Assembly: GCF_901933205.1 (NCBI RefSeq)
Contig: NC_044573.1
Span: 50,835,493-50,899,492 of the forward strand
DNA: 64,000 bases
Origin: Camarhynchus parvulus
Taxonomy: Eukaryota; Chordata; Aves; Passeriformes; Thraupidae
Direction: 5' to 3'
Each line of letters starts with the position of its first letter. Position 1 is the first letter of the stretch. The notes under the pieces are model-generated. The model ran no database searches. It was not told the DNA's origin and saw only the letters and a list, made by a program, of their open reading frames with translations. The position numbers and the translations under genes were made by a program. This document shows, one piece after another, positions 12,781 to 22,662 of the stretch.

Positions 12781-13101
12781 TGTAGGGGGATAGAACATAA
12801 GTAAATAAAGGTAGTATAGAAAGTAACCTTACCCCCTAAAGAGTTGCAGCTGGGTAAATTATTAAAGATTAGGAGTAGGCCTGATTTCAACAGGTCACAG
12901 CTGTAGCAAATCAGAAGAGTGTTATAAAAGAGTGGATTGGTTGGTTGAGGGGAACTGGAGTTAGTTTGCTGCTGTGAGGACAAGGAAGAGTCAGTGCCTA
13001 GAGGAGCTGACTACAAGAAACATTAAGGAGGTATGAAACTCTAGCAATGTGGAACCCTAGGAATGTACTGATAATAGAACTCTTGCACTATAATGACAAC
13101 A
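12781..13101 (+). mobile_element. Solo LTR, family B (same family as the 18.7/20.6 kb LTRs)
   Basis: This is a 321-bp LTR on the plus strand, beginning TGTAGGGGGATAG and ending ATGACAACA. It aligns over its whole length with the two LTRs of the ERV at 18689-20892, read on their minus strand. Shared blocks include the TTGCAGCTG stretch, 'aaagattagga', 'aggcctg', 'cacagctgt', and a TATA-like TATAAAAGAGTGG near 12920 (TACAAAAGAGTGG in the ERV). The 3' half has an extra internal stretch relative to the ERV. I see no convincing target duplication (AGTTGA left, ATTTGG right), so it is old, or one end is not exact. No internal region flanks it. Confidence 0.8.
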
Positions 13102-15630
13102 ATTTGGAATTTGGTTCTCTTTACCTTTGAAATAAACAAGTCCCTTGCAAGTGACAGAAAAAGATTGCAGTCTATCTACTAGCAGCTTCTTTTCCTTAAG
13201 TTTAGATTTTGAAACTATTCTCCATGTTGCCTGAATGCAAATTAGAAAGCTAGAAAATTCAAGAGACACCTCTTTGTCCTCTCCACCCAATCCAATATAC
13301 TCAAAGCTCTTTTTCAAACCGTGAAACTACAGTGCATTCATCCTTCATTGCCTCATCTGAAACATGCAAACTCTCCTGGTTGTGTCATACAATGCTTAAA
13401 ATGATATCAGTGGTAACTAGTCATGGGTCAGCCCAATTATTTTCTGTTTTATCCATGTTGTTGCATCTCCATCGGAAATCTGTCAAGTCCATGTTTGTTA
13501 CTGAGCACTTTACAAATATACCAGTCAGAAATCATTGATAATTTACTTTTCTTCTTAAATGAATTTGTTCGTTTCCTGCCAGGAAGCTTAAATTTAAATG
13601 AAATCAACGATTTTCCGAACACTTTTTCTTAACTATATTGTCAAAGAAAGGAAAACTTTGTCTGAAGACTGCGTGGGGGAGAATGCTTTTATAATATGCA
13701 GTGACCTTAGCATCCATGTTGTTACCATGCATCCTTACACAATTCCAACAGGTACAGTGCATTACCCTGTTACATTTTGGTTCTCAAGAGGCCTTGTCAT
13801 GTTTGCTTTAATCACATTGTCTGTCAGAGACCTGTCTATATCCATCTGTCTATCAAGTTGACCATTCTTGTACATATCTGAAGCCAGATAGAAGCATAAA
13901 TAAAAGGCAAGGTTTGCCACAATCTAAAAACTCAGCACAGGAAAGGTAACTTAATTGTTTAGAGATTTATTTCCTTCAAAAAATAAGAAGTAGAAAGAAG
14001 CTACCTATATTTGTGACATTGGATTCTAATGAAATAGTTCAACTACGGTCCTAAATTGTGCTGGCTTAGTTAGAACACTGTAATCACAGAAAGAATGTTC
14101 TTCTAAATAGAATTGCCTTGAGTTCAAAATTGAATTTTAAATTGTGTTATTCTAATGTAATATTCTATTCACTGTTTGGTAAAAGATAACTTGAGATGAC
14201 ACATGTTTTCTGAGGCTTTACCTTACTGTTTAAAGCCAGCAACAATTTTCCATGGCCCAGTTTCTAACTACTGCCCTATATATTCTTACGCACCAGGTAG
14301 GAAAAAATGTGAAGAGGAGACTAAATAGTCTGCTAAGGAATTCATGACTATATTGTGGTTTACCTATAGGGGCTTTTTCTCCCATATGTCATTGAACATA
14401 TTCATCTTAAGTTTCATATTTGCAGCTGAACTCCCTTTGACTGACCTACTGTAATTGAGATTCCAAGCAGATAGGGACCTCCTGTGCTTGCTTGTCTGAA
14501 CCATTCCTTCTGATCCTGGTTCCCCCTATTTCCAAATCATTATTTCACTTTTTCTATTAAAACTTGATATGACTAACAATATAGTTTTCAGAGCTAGACT
14601 CATTTCTCATGAATGACAGATATCTCTTTATTTCTGCTATGAATATTGTAAAAGAGGAAATAAAATTAGAGATCTTGAAGTAGTTGCATGATATCAAAAA
14701 TTGCACTTTGCTTTATAATAGTAATGCTTTGTAGTTATCCATCAGTCTTCAACCACTAATCAATTTTAAGTTATTACAAGGTTTATAATGGAATATATCA
14801 TTTGTACTTCTCTTATCTTCCCTGGAATTCATTCAAGTAGATTTTTTTTTTTAATTTAAACTCTCTAACAGCTATTCTTTTGCTCTGACTTAATAACCAG
14901 AAAGGTCTGCCCTCATCTTAAAATAGAGTGACAATGGTTATGTCTTCCTGCTCTTACCATCCATTTCACTGTTCCTTTTTTAAGCGGAATAGACCACACC
15001 TTTTGATAGATATCAAAGGAAAACCTCCAAGAAATATTTTTTGAAGATTAAAGGGATGGAATTACAAATGAGTAAATGTAGTTTGATTTAATAAACCTGG
15101 TCTTAAGAAAGAGTCTGAGTCCCAAGCAGTGCAATATCATGAGAAAATCCTTTACAACCAGCTGGGGCAAAGCAAAAGCAAATGCTGAATTTGAGCTTTT
15201 GGATATAAGCGCTCAGCTTTGAGGCTACAACTCAAACCAGTCCCACATTTGATCTAATATGAATCTTACATTACTCTTTGGAAGAGACAGGTGTTCATAT
15301 ATGGGGAAAATCTGGCACTAAGTCATTGGTTGTGTGCTTTTATGGATGTGGAGGTAGAAGCTAGAAGAAAATGGAAAGAGTAAAGGTCAGGGTAAAAGAG
15401 CAGGTGTAGAGGTTGTCTTGGTCTGGACATTATGCAATGAAATGCACACCAGTTATATGGGGAATCAACCTGATTTTATTGCTGTGAAGTGGTGTTCTAA
15501 TGAAATTGAAAGGAATAACTTAATTATTGTAACAAGCTGGATTTTTTATGTTTGGAAGAATAAATATCAGATTTAGAATCAATTTTGCAAATCTCAGATG
15601 ATCACTTACATCTAGAGCCACCCAGGGACT

Positions 15631-15683
15631 TCCAGAGCCACCCAGGCTCTGATGTAATCTCAGCACTGCACGGGATTACATCA
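15631..15683. repeat. Two adjacent small hairpins
   Basis: The first is CAGAGCC / GGCTCTG with a 5-base loop (about 15633-15651). The second has 10-base perfect arms TGATGTAATC (15650-15659) and its complement (15674-15683) around a 14-base loop. A partial direct repeat 'agagccacccagg' occurs at both 15615 and 15634. Function unknown. Confidence 0.65.
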
Positions 15684-17891
15684 ATCACTAATGCTTAAAC
15701 ACTGATCTTTGAAACCTATACTTATATCTGCCCCTAAAGCTAAAACGGCCATGATATGATTTTTCTGCTGATAAAGTTGCTAAAGACAGCTTCTGAGATT
15801 AGGTTGGTTGGCAACTGAGCCCAAACAGATATTTCACCCTCACTGTTTCAATTTGGGTGTTGTTTGTGAGGCTTACCTAGGAGGAGGGTAAACTGGATGG
15901 ATTTCATGTTGCCCCAAATACAGCCAAGGTGAGTTGTTTGTAGGCTGAATGGTTTATGAATGTGATTTACACAGGAGCCCCATGGAATAATTACTTATAT
16001 AAGGTATTGTGGCATTTACTTCTAAGTCTCTAGCTGCTTGATTTAAACAGGTTCTCTTGACTTCCAAGTGCTCCAATCAGTTGTTTCTGGAGACTTTTTT
16101 GTCTGATAAACATTCAGCTACCTAAAGTAGTGTATGCAAGGATTCTGGTGGGAGGGAATAGCAGTGACTGATAATGAAATCTTGCATTACATGTTTGCTG
16201 GGACAATTTAGTCCATTATAAAGACAGGGAGCTGTGTAAAAATTTTCAGCTCTCACTCCAAAACAGGCATGTTTGAGAATATTTCCCATCTCTGGCAGAA
16301 AAATTCTCTTCCATAAGTATTAGATGAAGATGTTCTTACAATTTTTCATCCCCTTTTACTGGGAAAAAAAGATAATCATAAAAGTTCTAATAATAATTCT
16401 TTACTTGTTGTCTTCAGGCTCAATTTAAGGTAAATCTCCACCTGAACCAGTCAATCTGAAGCAAAGAGTTCTAAGCAATTCCAGCTGGCAACAGATTTTG
16501 AAAATATATACCTTTTTTTGCATCTTGTCAATCTTCCTTGAAGAAGAAAAGCAGTTCCTTCTTATTTCTTTGTTCATTTACTAAGAAAGCTGGATAAATT
16601 TGAGTCCATGTGTGCATGTGTTGAGCAGAACTCTTGGTTTCTGCAAATTTTCAGTGAAAAATTAAATGGGTCTTTTTTGAACTTTGAAATACTGAAGCAT
16701 TTGAAGTTTTCTTGGCTTTCTCATTTTACTGCTGTGTTGACTTGGTCTTGAACTTAATGTCCTCACAGAGAAGCATATGATGAAGTTAAGGTATGTATGG
16801 GAAATCCTTATTAAAAATAATTAAATCCTATTCTAATAGTTATAATTAACATTAAGAAAAATAATGTTTAAATTCCATAGTTGTTAGTACAAAAATACAT
16901 TGTTAGTGTAAAAATGCATCTTCCCAAATTGTTGAATGCTCTTGTACAGTAAAAGATCATTCTTCTTCAAATAAGAAAATAAGTTTTTCTTGGGTTCTTT
17001 TTATTAATTTTTGACAAAGTTAAAACCCTAAAACTGTTTTAAGAATGACAGAAAAAAAAAAAAGAAGAAATCTTGAAAGAATTATCTGACAATGGTCATT
17101 AAAAAAGAATTACTTTTCCTAAGTGGCCTCTGGATTTATAGTTGTCTTCTAGAATAAAGTGAACAGGTTTTATAGGGCAAGATTTGATAACCATAGACTG
17201 GACAAGTTAATACATGAGACATTTCAGAATACCCTTTACAACACCACCACAGTTGATGACATGCTTATATGTTTCATTAACACTGGAAAGAAGGCTTGTT
17301 TTCAAGTATTTTTGCCCCTGCAGGATGTCGTCCTCCATGGGAATTCACTGTTGATGCTTCCAGAAAGAAATGAGGCGCTGCTTTTCTCTCAACCTTCCCA
17401 CAGTGTGAAGGTGTGTGGGTTTATAGAGGCTTCAGTTCTGCTAGCCCAGTCAAATGCTGTAGGACCTTAAAACCTGAAGTTTTAGAAAACATTGTAGCTA
17501 CTCTGAGACATCAGCTTTCTTTTCTCTCACCCTAAAGAACTGTGAGACATTCTGCTGCTGAGAGCAAAAGAATGATGAAATTCCTTACAACTCTCAAAGA
17601 GCTGCAGGACACATCATTTTCTTTATTAATGAAAGGAAAAGGGGTGACTAAGAAGATGACTAATGGTGACTAAAAGGCAGACACTGTGGTATCAATCTCA
17701 TGAACTTTCTTGGAGGAAGGGATTGTGCATGTCTCTGCTCTATTTCCATAGTTACCCCTCTCTTAGACCTATATAAAAACACTTTTTGGGCTACCAAAAT
17801 GGTGGTTGCTTTTAGCAGCTTTTCAGTTTACTGAGACATTAATTGTTGCTTTAGTCAAGTCCCACAGGAAATGCTTGAATTTTGTGGTTTG

Positions 17892-17914
17892 GGTTTGTTT
17901 GTTTGTTTGTTTTT
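17892..17914. repeat. (GTTT)n microsatellite
   Basis: About five GTTT units followed by a T run. Confidence 0.85.
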
Positions 17915-18688
17915 AAATATTAATTGAGTTTTTACTAGAAAAGGCTTCTGTGCTACAAATCTTGTAAGAGAATGTATTCTCATGAGAACCCTAGCCCAAT
18001 TCTGTAAAATTCAGGTTTGTACAGTGTAAATATAAAATCCCGTGTGTATTCGCTGAAACAGAATAAACCTGTGGTACTCAACTTTGTACTGCTGCAAAGA
18101 GCATTCCAATGAGGATGTCATACTGTAACACAGCAATGGTCAGGCATTTTGGACTCTGTTAAGAGAAAAATTTTTGGTTCATCAGCATGACTAGTGGGCA
18201 TTAAAATGTTTTATTAAACACTGTTTAATGACAAATCTGGAGTATTAATATAAACAATAATATTTTCATTTCAGTTCCTTTTATGAATCAGATTTGGTGA
18301 ATCTTGAAGAAGATTAAAAAAATATAGGGTATCTGGTATGATGAGACATCATGCGAAGCTTTATAATTAAATTTTTATCCCTCTGAATGAGCTTTACAGT
18401 TTAGGCTGTTACCATTTTCTTTGTAAATTCTGCATGGTGCACCAGCAAAAGCACCCTAGGGCTAAGGCTGGGCCCGAGGGAAAAGCTGTGGAGGCAGCCA
18501 TGTTGTGGCAGTTTTGCGTTCCCTTTGGGATGTCTTTGGCAGCTGCGGTGTGCCTGGAGCTCTGGCCTCTGTGGTTTTTGAGATGCAAACCCCAGGCGTA
18601 ACCCTAACCCTAGGCAGGAAAAGCAGCCTAGGGCTAAGGCTGGTCCTGAGGAAAAAGCTCTGGAGGCAGCCATGTTGCAGCAGTTTTG

Positions 18689-18961
18689 TGTTGTCATCTT
18701 ATTGCAAAAGTTCCATACTTTCCTAGTGATTTCTCATGGGCAACTCCTCACAGCATTGACTCCTTCACAGTACAACCAAAAAACTCCAACTCTCTCCTCA
18801 CCCAGCTGACCCACTCTTTTGTAGCACTTGTCTTCTTATTGGACACAGCTGTGGCCTATTAAGGGCAGGCCTGTTCCTAATCTTTGGTGATTAGTACAGC
18901 TGCAATGTCTCAGGTGTGAGACTGCTTTCTGCACTATTTTCTTACATTCTCTTCCTCCACA
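18689..18961 (-). repeat. 3' LTR of the family B ERV (short form)
   Basis: 273 bp on the minus strand, TGTGGAGGAA...GATGACAACA. It carries a CCAAT box (GTCCAATAAG), a TATA-like ACAAAAGAG and a weak poly-A signal AATAAG near its end. It lacks about 70 bp present in the other LTR, which holds two roughly 36-bp tandem copies there. Confidence 0.88.
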
Positions 18962-18978
18962 ATTCCCCCTTTTCTTTT
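18962..18978 (-). promoter_or_regulatory. Polypurine tract (plus-strand primer site)
   Basis: On the minus strand this reads AAAAGAAAAGGGGGAAT, immediately before the TGTGG start of the 3' LTR. Its purine content, G-run and abutment on the LTR are what retroviral plus-strand priming needs, and it fixes the element's orientation. Confidence 0.88.
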
Positions 18979-20289
18979 AATTATAAAGTTGCAACATCTC
19001 TGGAAAGATATGTTTGAGTAAATTAATATTATAACATATTCACATAGCTCACTTAGGACTAACAGTATACAAATGTTCAGGCAATATGTCACAGCAAGGA
19101 CATACATTTCTAAGTTCTGATTTAGTTTTCCTTTCCACAGTCTAGGACATACTCAAACTAACATTACATATTATCTTACATAAGAAACTCTTATACTTAC
19201 ACTTCTAGAATATTGACAATATCAATAGCTGTACAACTTTATAAGGCAACTCACAAGAATAAGTCAAAGCCTATATATTAGGATAGTAACAAATCAACAG
19301 TTACATAATTTTATCAATAGCTATACAACTTGAACAACATTAATCCAGTATCTGTCAAGTGTACTTATGCTTATGGAATATAAATTTTTACACTTATGCC
19401 TAATCAAAGATTAATAGTTGCAATTCACAAACAAAATGCACATGTTTCATCAGCAAACAAATATACCATACTGAATGATAGAGCTACTCTGTCCCCAGCT
19501 CCAACTGCTGTTTTAATAATTCTCTTCTTCTTTTTACAGTTCTTTGTTGTATTAGTTGGCCCCTGCAAGCCTTTCTTGCCCTGCTCTGTTTTCCATGTAG
19601 ATGAAACAATCCATTCTTCACTTGATATGTTATTTCCCATTGTATCCCCAGTGGCTCACCTGTACCCCAGGTGTCAAAATCTGTCAGGTCCAGACCAGGC
19701 ACCCTTCCCTGCTGCTCTCAATGCTCTCAACACTGGGTTCCATCTCTGGCTGCACCTTGCCCTACAGCCCAATCCCGAATCACATTGGGTTACTGTGAAG
19801 ATGGCCACTATACAATTTTAGAAAGCTTCTCTTACATATTGTCTGTGCAGCTCTGACTCTGCCTCTCAGAGCTCTGTGTTGCTTTTGTTCTAGCGCTTAT
19901 GTAGCAGTGACTTAGCAAACCTCCCCCTGTATTCCTCAGGGGCCATGCTATTGCCGAGGCGCCGGCTGCTGCTGTGGCCATGCCATTTGCCACTTCTGTC
20001 ACGCCACTCCTGTGTCCTGCTGCACACACTGCCATTCAGGGGGAACCTGGCACTGTCCTGGATCCCCTCTGAACTGCAGCCATACCTTGGCAGGGGGAAT
20101 GGGGCTTGCTCCAATGCATTAAATAAGGAAAGTGTATAGTGTCTGCTCTTCATATACAGCACCCTTCTTCTTGAGGGTGGTGCCTCATACATAGTCCAGA
20201 CTTCTAGGCTCTCAGGTGTGCCTGGCTATAACTCATCTGGATTTGTAGGCTCTCAGGCTCTTGGTATGCCTGACTCCACCGTCTTATTT
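18979..20289 (-). other. Internal region of the family B ERV, no intact gene
   Basis: The part near the 3' LTR (about 18979-19400) is AT-rich. The part nearer the 5' LTR (19480-20200) is GC-richer. Minus-strand open frames start at 20192 (100 codons), 19702 (72 codons) and 19640 (71 codons). The last begins Met-Gly-Asn-Asn, which resembles a myristoylated Gag start, but that is weak evidence alone. A 141-codon plus-strand frame at 19396-19821 is antisense to the element and is not counted as a gene. A roughly 43-bp tandem pair ('taggctctcagg') sits at 20204-20280. No pol or env motif is visible. Confidence 0.65.
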
Positions 20290-20299
20290 CTCTTAGGTC

Positions 20300-20549
20300 T
20301 GCAGTCATCTTCCTGAATCACCTTGGAATCACATTGCTTAATATTTAAGTCCTTTTTCCCAAACCACCACAAGATCACCTCCTTATTGCTCTCTCTACAG
20401 TTCTCAACCCGAATCAACACAGGATCACATCAGTTTATAATTTAAGACCATTTCCACAAACCGCCGTGGGATAATGTCAGAATCGTGTCCTTACTGCTTT
20501 CTCTACAGTTCTCTATGCAAATCACCTAGGGATCAGGTCAGGTTCACCA
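20300..20549 (-). repeat. Tandem leader repeats ending in the PBS
   Basis: Read on the plus strand, two roughly 100-bp units (about 20302-20397 and 20398-20505) and a third partial one (20506-20549) share 'cagt', 'aatca', 'ggatca(c/g)' and 'ctttctctacag'-like blocks. The PBS lies within the partial unit, so each earlier unit holds a PBS-like segment at the equivalent place. They form the 5' leader of the ERV. Confidence 0.7.
20531..20549 (-). promoter_or_regulatory. Primer-binding site, tRNA-Trp type
   Basis: On the minus strand it reads TGGTGAACCTGACCTGATC, starting two bases inside the 5' LTR. It matches the tRNA-Trp site known from avian alpharetroviruses (TGGTGACCCCGACGTGAT) at 15 of 18 bases. 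The TGGTG start fits a CCA-ended tRNA primer. Assignment to tRNA-Trp is by recall of that site, not by a search. Confidence 0.78.
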
Positions 20550-20551
20550 AT

Positions 20552-20892
20552 TGCTGTCATTTTCTTGCAAAAGTTCCAGAGATTCTTGGTGATTTCTCAA
20601 GGGTAACTCCTCACGGCACTAATGGCTTTACCTCACAGAAGAGACAACAAACTGCGTCTCTCTTCACAACTCAGCAAACAAAGTGCATCTTCTCTTCACA
20701 GCACAACCAACAAACTCCAATTCTTTCCTACACCAGCTAACCCACACTTCTATAGCACTAGACTTGTTATTGCACACAGCTGTGGCCGAAGAAGGAAAGT
20801 CCTGTTACTACTCTTTGGTGATAAGTACAGCTGCAACTCATCAGGTGTGACACTAGCTTTTGCAATATTTTCTTATATTGGAACCTTCCACA
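20552..20892 (-). repeat. 5' LTR of the family B ERV (long form)
   Basis: 341 bp on the minus strand, TGTGGAAGGTT...AAATGACAGCA. It aligns with the 3' LTR end to end but contains about 70 more bases in the R/U5 part, made of two diverged copies of a roughly 36-bp unit (around 20622-20700). Its outer end abuts ATTTTG, the probable target duplication. Confidence 0.88.
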
Positions 20893-21190
20893 ATTTTGTG
20901 TTCCCCTTGTGATGCCTTTGGCAGCTGTGGTGTGCCTGGACCTCTGGGCTCTGTGGTTTTTGAGACGCTAACCCTAGGCCTAACCCTAAGCCTAACCCTA
21001 GGCAGTAAAAGCAGCCTAAGGGTAAGGCTGGTCCTGAGGCAACAGCCATGGAGGCAGCCATGTTGTGGCAGTTTTGCGTTCCCATTGGGATGCCTTTGGC
21101 AGCTGTGGTGTACCTGGAGCTCTGGGCTCCATGGCTTTTGAGACGCTAACCCTAGGCCTAACCCTAAGCCTAACCCTAGGCAGTAAAAGC

Positions 21191-22489
21191 GTATTTGCAA
21201 AAGATAGATATTGTGTCATGTATTTACAAGGTTAAAAATTCCTAGGAGTTTTCTGTGCATCCTTCCCAACCTAGCTTTAGAGCTGTGAATTGTTTTTGGT
21301 TTTTTTTTTCCCATGAGGCTGTATGTTTTTCTGCATTTTTGTACGCTTTCTTGGGATACAGTGTTGTTAACATTTTCTTGTAGCATCTTGGAGTTGTCTG
21401 TCTCAAAGGGAACACTCAAAAAGTCACAATTAAAAATGGAAAAATAATAAAAAAAACTCATGGAAAACTGCATGAAGGTACTTGGTGCTTATGGTAAAGA
21501 GGGGTTTTTATGGGGATAAAAGGTGTTGTGTGGTTTCTAGTTTTCTTTTGTACTGCGATTTGCTGCCGCATCTTTTTCAGGACCTGCACGCCCCCTGCGG
21601 TCCGCTCCTGCACCCGCACCCTCCGGAGCAGCCCTGTTCCTGGAGCACCAAAATTGCTCCAGCCATTACCAAATTGATTATTGAACCTTATAGCAGGCAA
21701 TATTGGAACACAAACACTTTCTGCCCAGCTACAGACACATTCATAAAGAAAGAGATCATTCTTTGTCCAACCTTGCAGTTTCTATTAATATATTGATCTT
21801 AAACCTTGGTAGGTTTCATAGTTCTTTCTTTTTTTTTCTAGTCAATTTAATTTGTACTGAATCAGTTTTACATCTGCTGTAAAATATTACTAAAATTTTC
21901 TATAAATTTTTATGAAGTGAGGATTTTCTTCATATGTTTTATTAGGTAATTTAAGGAAATTCATCCTGCACCATTTGTGTCTTTTTAAGTGCTCTCTGTT
22001 CATTTCACTGGAGTCGTAAGTGTCCTCTTATGCCTTTTGTTAAGTATGGCCTGGAGAACTGTGCATTTGTTAAAAGAGGTGAGGTTTTTTACCCTGTTTT
22101 TGAGCCTTCCTGCTTTTCACTCTCACTTTTGAGCACATTATTTTAATCTGCGATGGACAGATAAATGTGAAATTGTAGCAGACTATTTGGGTATTTTCCT
22201 AACATGGGGGAATGCAACTGATTCTCCATTAGCACACAGAGTATTCCAGCTGTATGCAAATACACACCTATCAAAACCAGTCATTTAATGTCACATTTGA
22301 ACATATTCTTAGAATCTAAGAATATGTTTTCTAAATCCTTTTGTAATCACAAAAGAAATCTGTAAGTCATTCCCATTTCCGACTTTTCTTTTTTAAAATA
22401 AATTAATTACTACATTTGCTTTCTATACCTATAAAACACACTAAAGAAACACAAATAACTGTAAAAGATGAAGCTGTTGGCTCCCCTGA
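21191..22489. other. Non-coding stretch with one CpG-rich patch and a palindrome
   Basis: Mostly AT-rich. The exception is 21545-21662, where about seven CpGs occur within 90 bases next to a perfect 8-bp inverted repeat (21640-21647 / 21655-21662). A 27-base palindrome lies at 22301-22327. The 104- and 80-codon open frames across the CpG patch are unrecognised. Confidence 0.55.
22301..22327. repeat. Perfect 27-base palindrome
   Basis: Thirteen-base arms (ACATATTCTTAGA and its exact complement) are separated by a single A. There is no adjacent direct repeat or transposon end. Confidence 0.85.
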
Positions 22490-22662
22490 AGCCTAATATC
22501 TAATCTGAACTAGATATTCAGTTTAAGGTCATTTCTTCTTATGCTTCCACTTGAAACATGGTAGAAGAGGCCATCCCCACCTGGCTACACCCTCCTTTCA
22601 GGCAGCTGTAGAGAAGACTGAGGTCTCTCCTGAGTTTCCTCTTCCCCAGACTGAACACCCCC
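22490..22662 (-). mobile_element. CR1 LINE 3' fragment
   Basis: Reads in reverse as the standard CR1 3' region: 'cctaatatctaatctgaa' (complement of the segment preceding the conserved 'ttaggaaaa' block), then 'cagctgtagagaagactgaggtctctcc' and 'ctcttccccagactgaac'. Truncated at both ends, about 170 bp. Confidence 0.85.

Larger units (their letters stand above)
13102..18441. other. AT-rich non-coding stretch, no gene seen
   Basis: No exon or recognisable transposon. The 103-codon open frame at 17159-17470 is the longest and has no recognised domain. Two nested hairpins lie at 15631-15683, and a (GTTT) run at 17892-17914. A poly-A run near 17050 and scattered TA-rich blocks are otherwise all that stands out. 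Confidence 0.55.
18689..20892 (-). mobile_element. Non-autonomous LTR retroelement (ERV family B), reverse strand
   Basis: This is a 2.2-kb element with two direct LTRs (20552-20892 is the 5' LTR, 18689-18961 the 3' LTR), read on the minus strand. The polypurine tract (complement of 18962-18978) directly precedes the 3' LTR. The primer-binding site (complement of 20531-20549) follows the 5' LTR after two bases. The internal part is only about 1.6 kb, has no protease, RT, integrase or env signature, and its minus-strand frames are at most 100 codons, so it would need proteins supplied in trans. Flanks GTTTTG (18683-18688) and ATTTTG (20893-20898) match 5 of 6 bases, consistent with the 6-bp duplication of class II/ERVK-like elements. 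By eye the LTRs are only about 80% alike, so the insertion is old or the LTRs have recombined. Confidence 0.9.
18442..21180. repeat. 178-bp tandem repeat array with telomere-like motifs, split by an ERV
   Basis: Three head-to-tail units: 18442-18614 (173 bp), 18615-18688 plus 20899-21002 (178 bp once the ERV is removed), and 21003-21180 (178 bp). Each unit runs from 'cag(t/g)aaaagcagcc' through 'ggcagccatgttg', 'gcagttttg(c/t)gttccc' and 'tttggcagctg', to a closing block of degenerate six-base telomere-like motifs (CCTAAC, CCTAGG, CCTAAG). The start of the next unit has the complementary G-rich form (GGGTAAGG), so each junction can fold back. The array ends abruptly at both sides in ordinary AT-rich DNA. 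I do not recognise the unit as a named satellite. It may be a scrap of a subtelomeric satellite or a telomere-repair scar. Confidence 0.88.

Noticed and set aside
17159..17470. 103-codon plus-strand frame
   Set aside because: No recognised domain, isolated, no exon structure around it.
19396..19821. 141-codon plus-strand frame, the longest in the window
   Set aside because: It lies antisense within the ERV interior, whose orientation is fixed by PPT and PBS on the minus strand.
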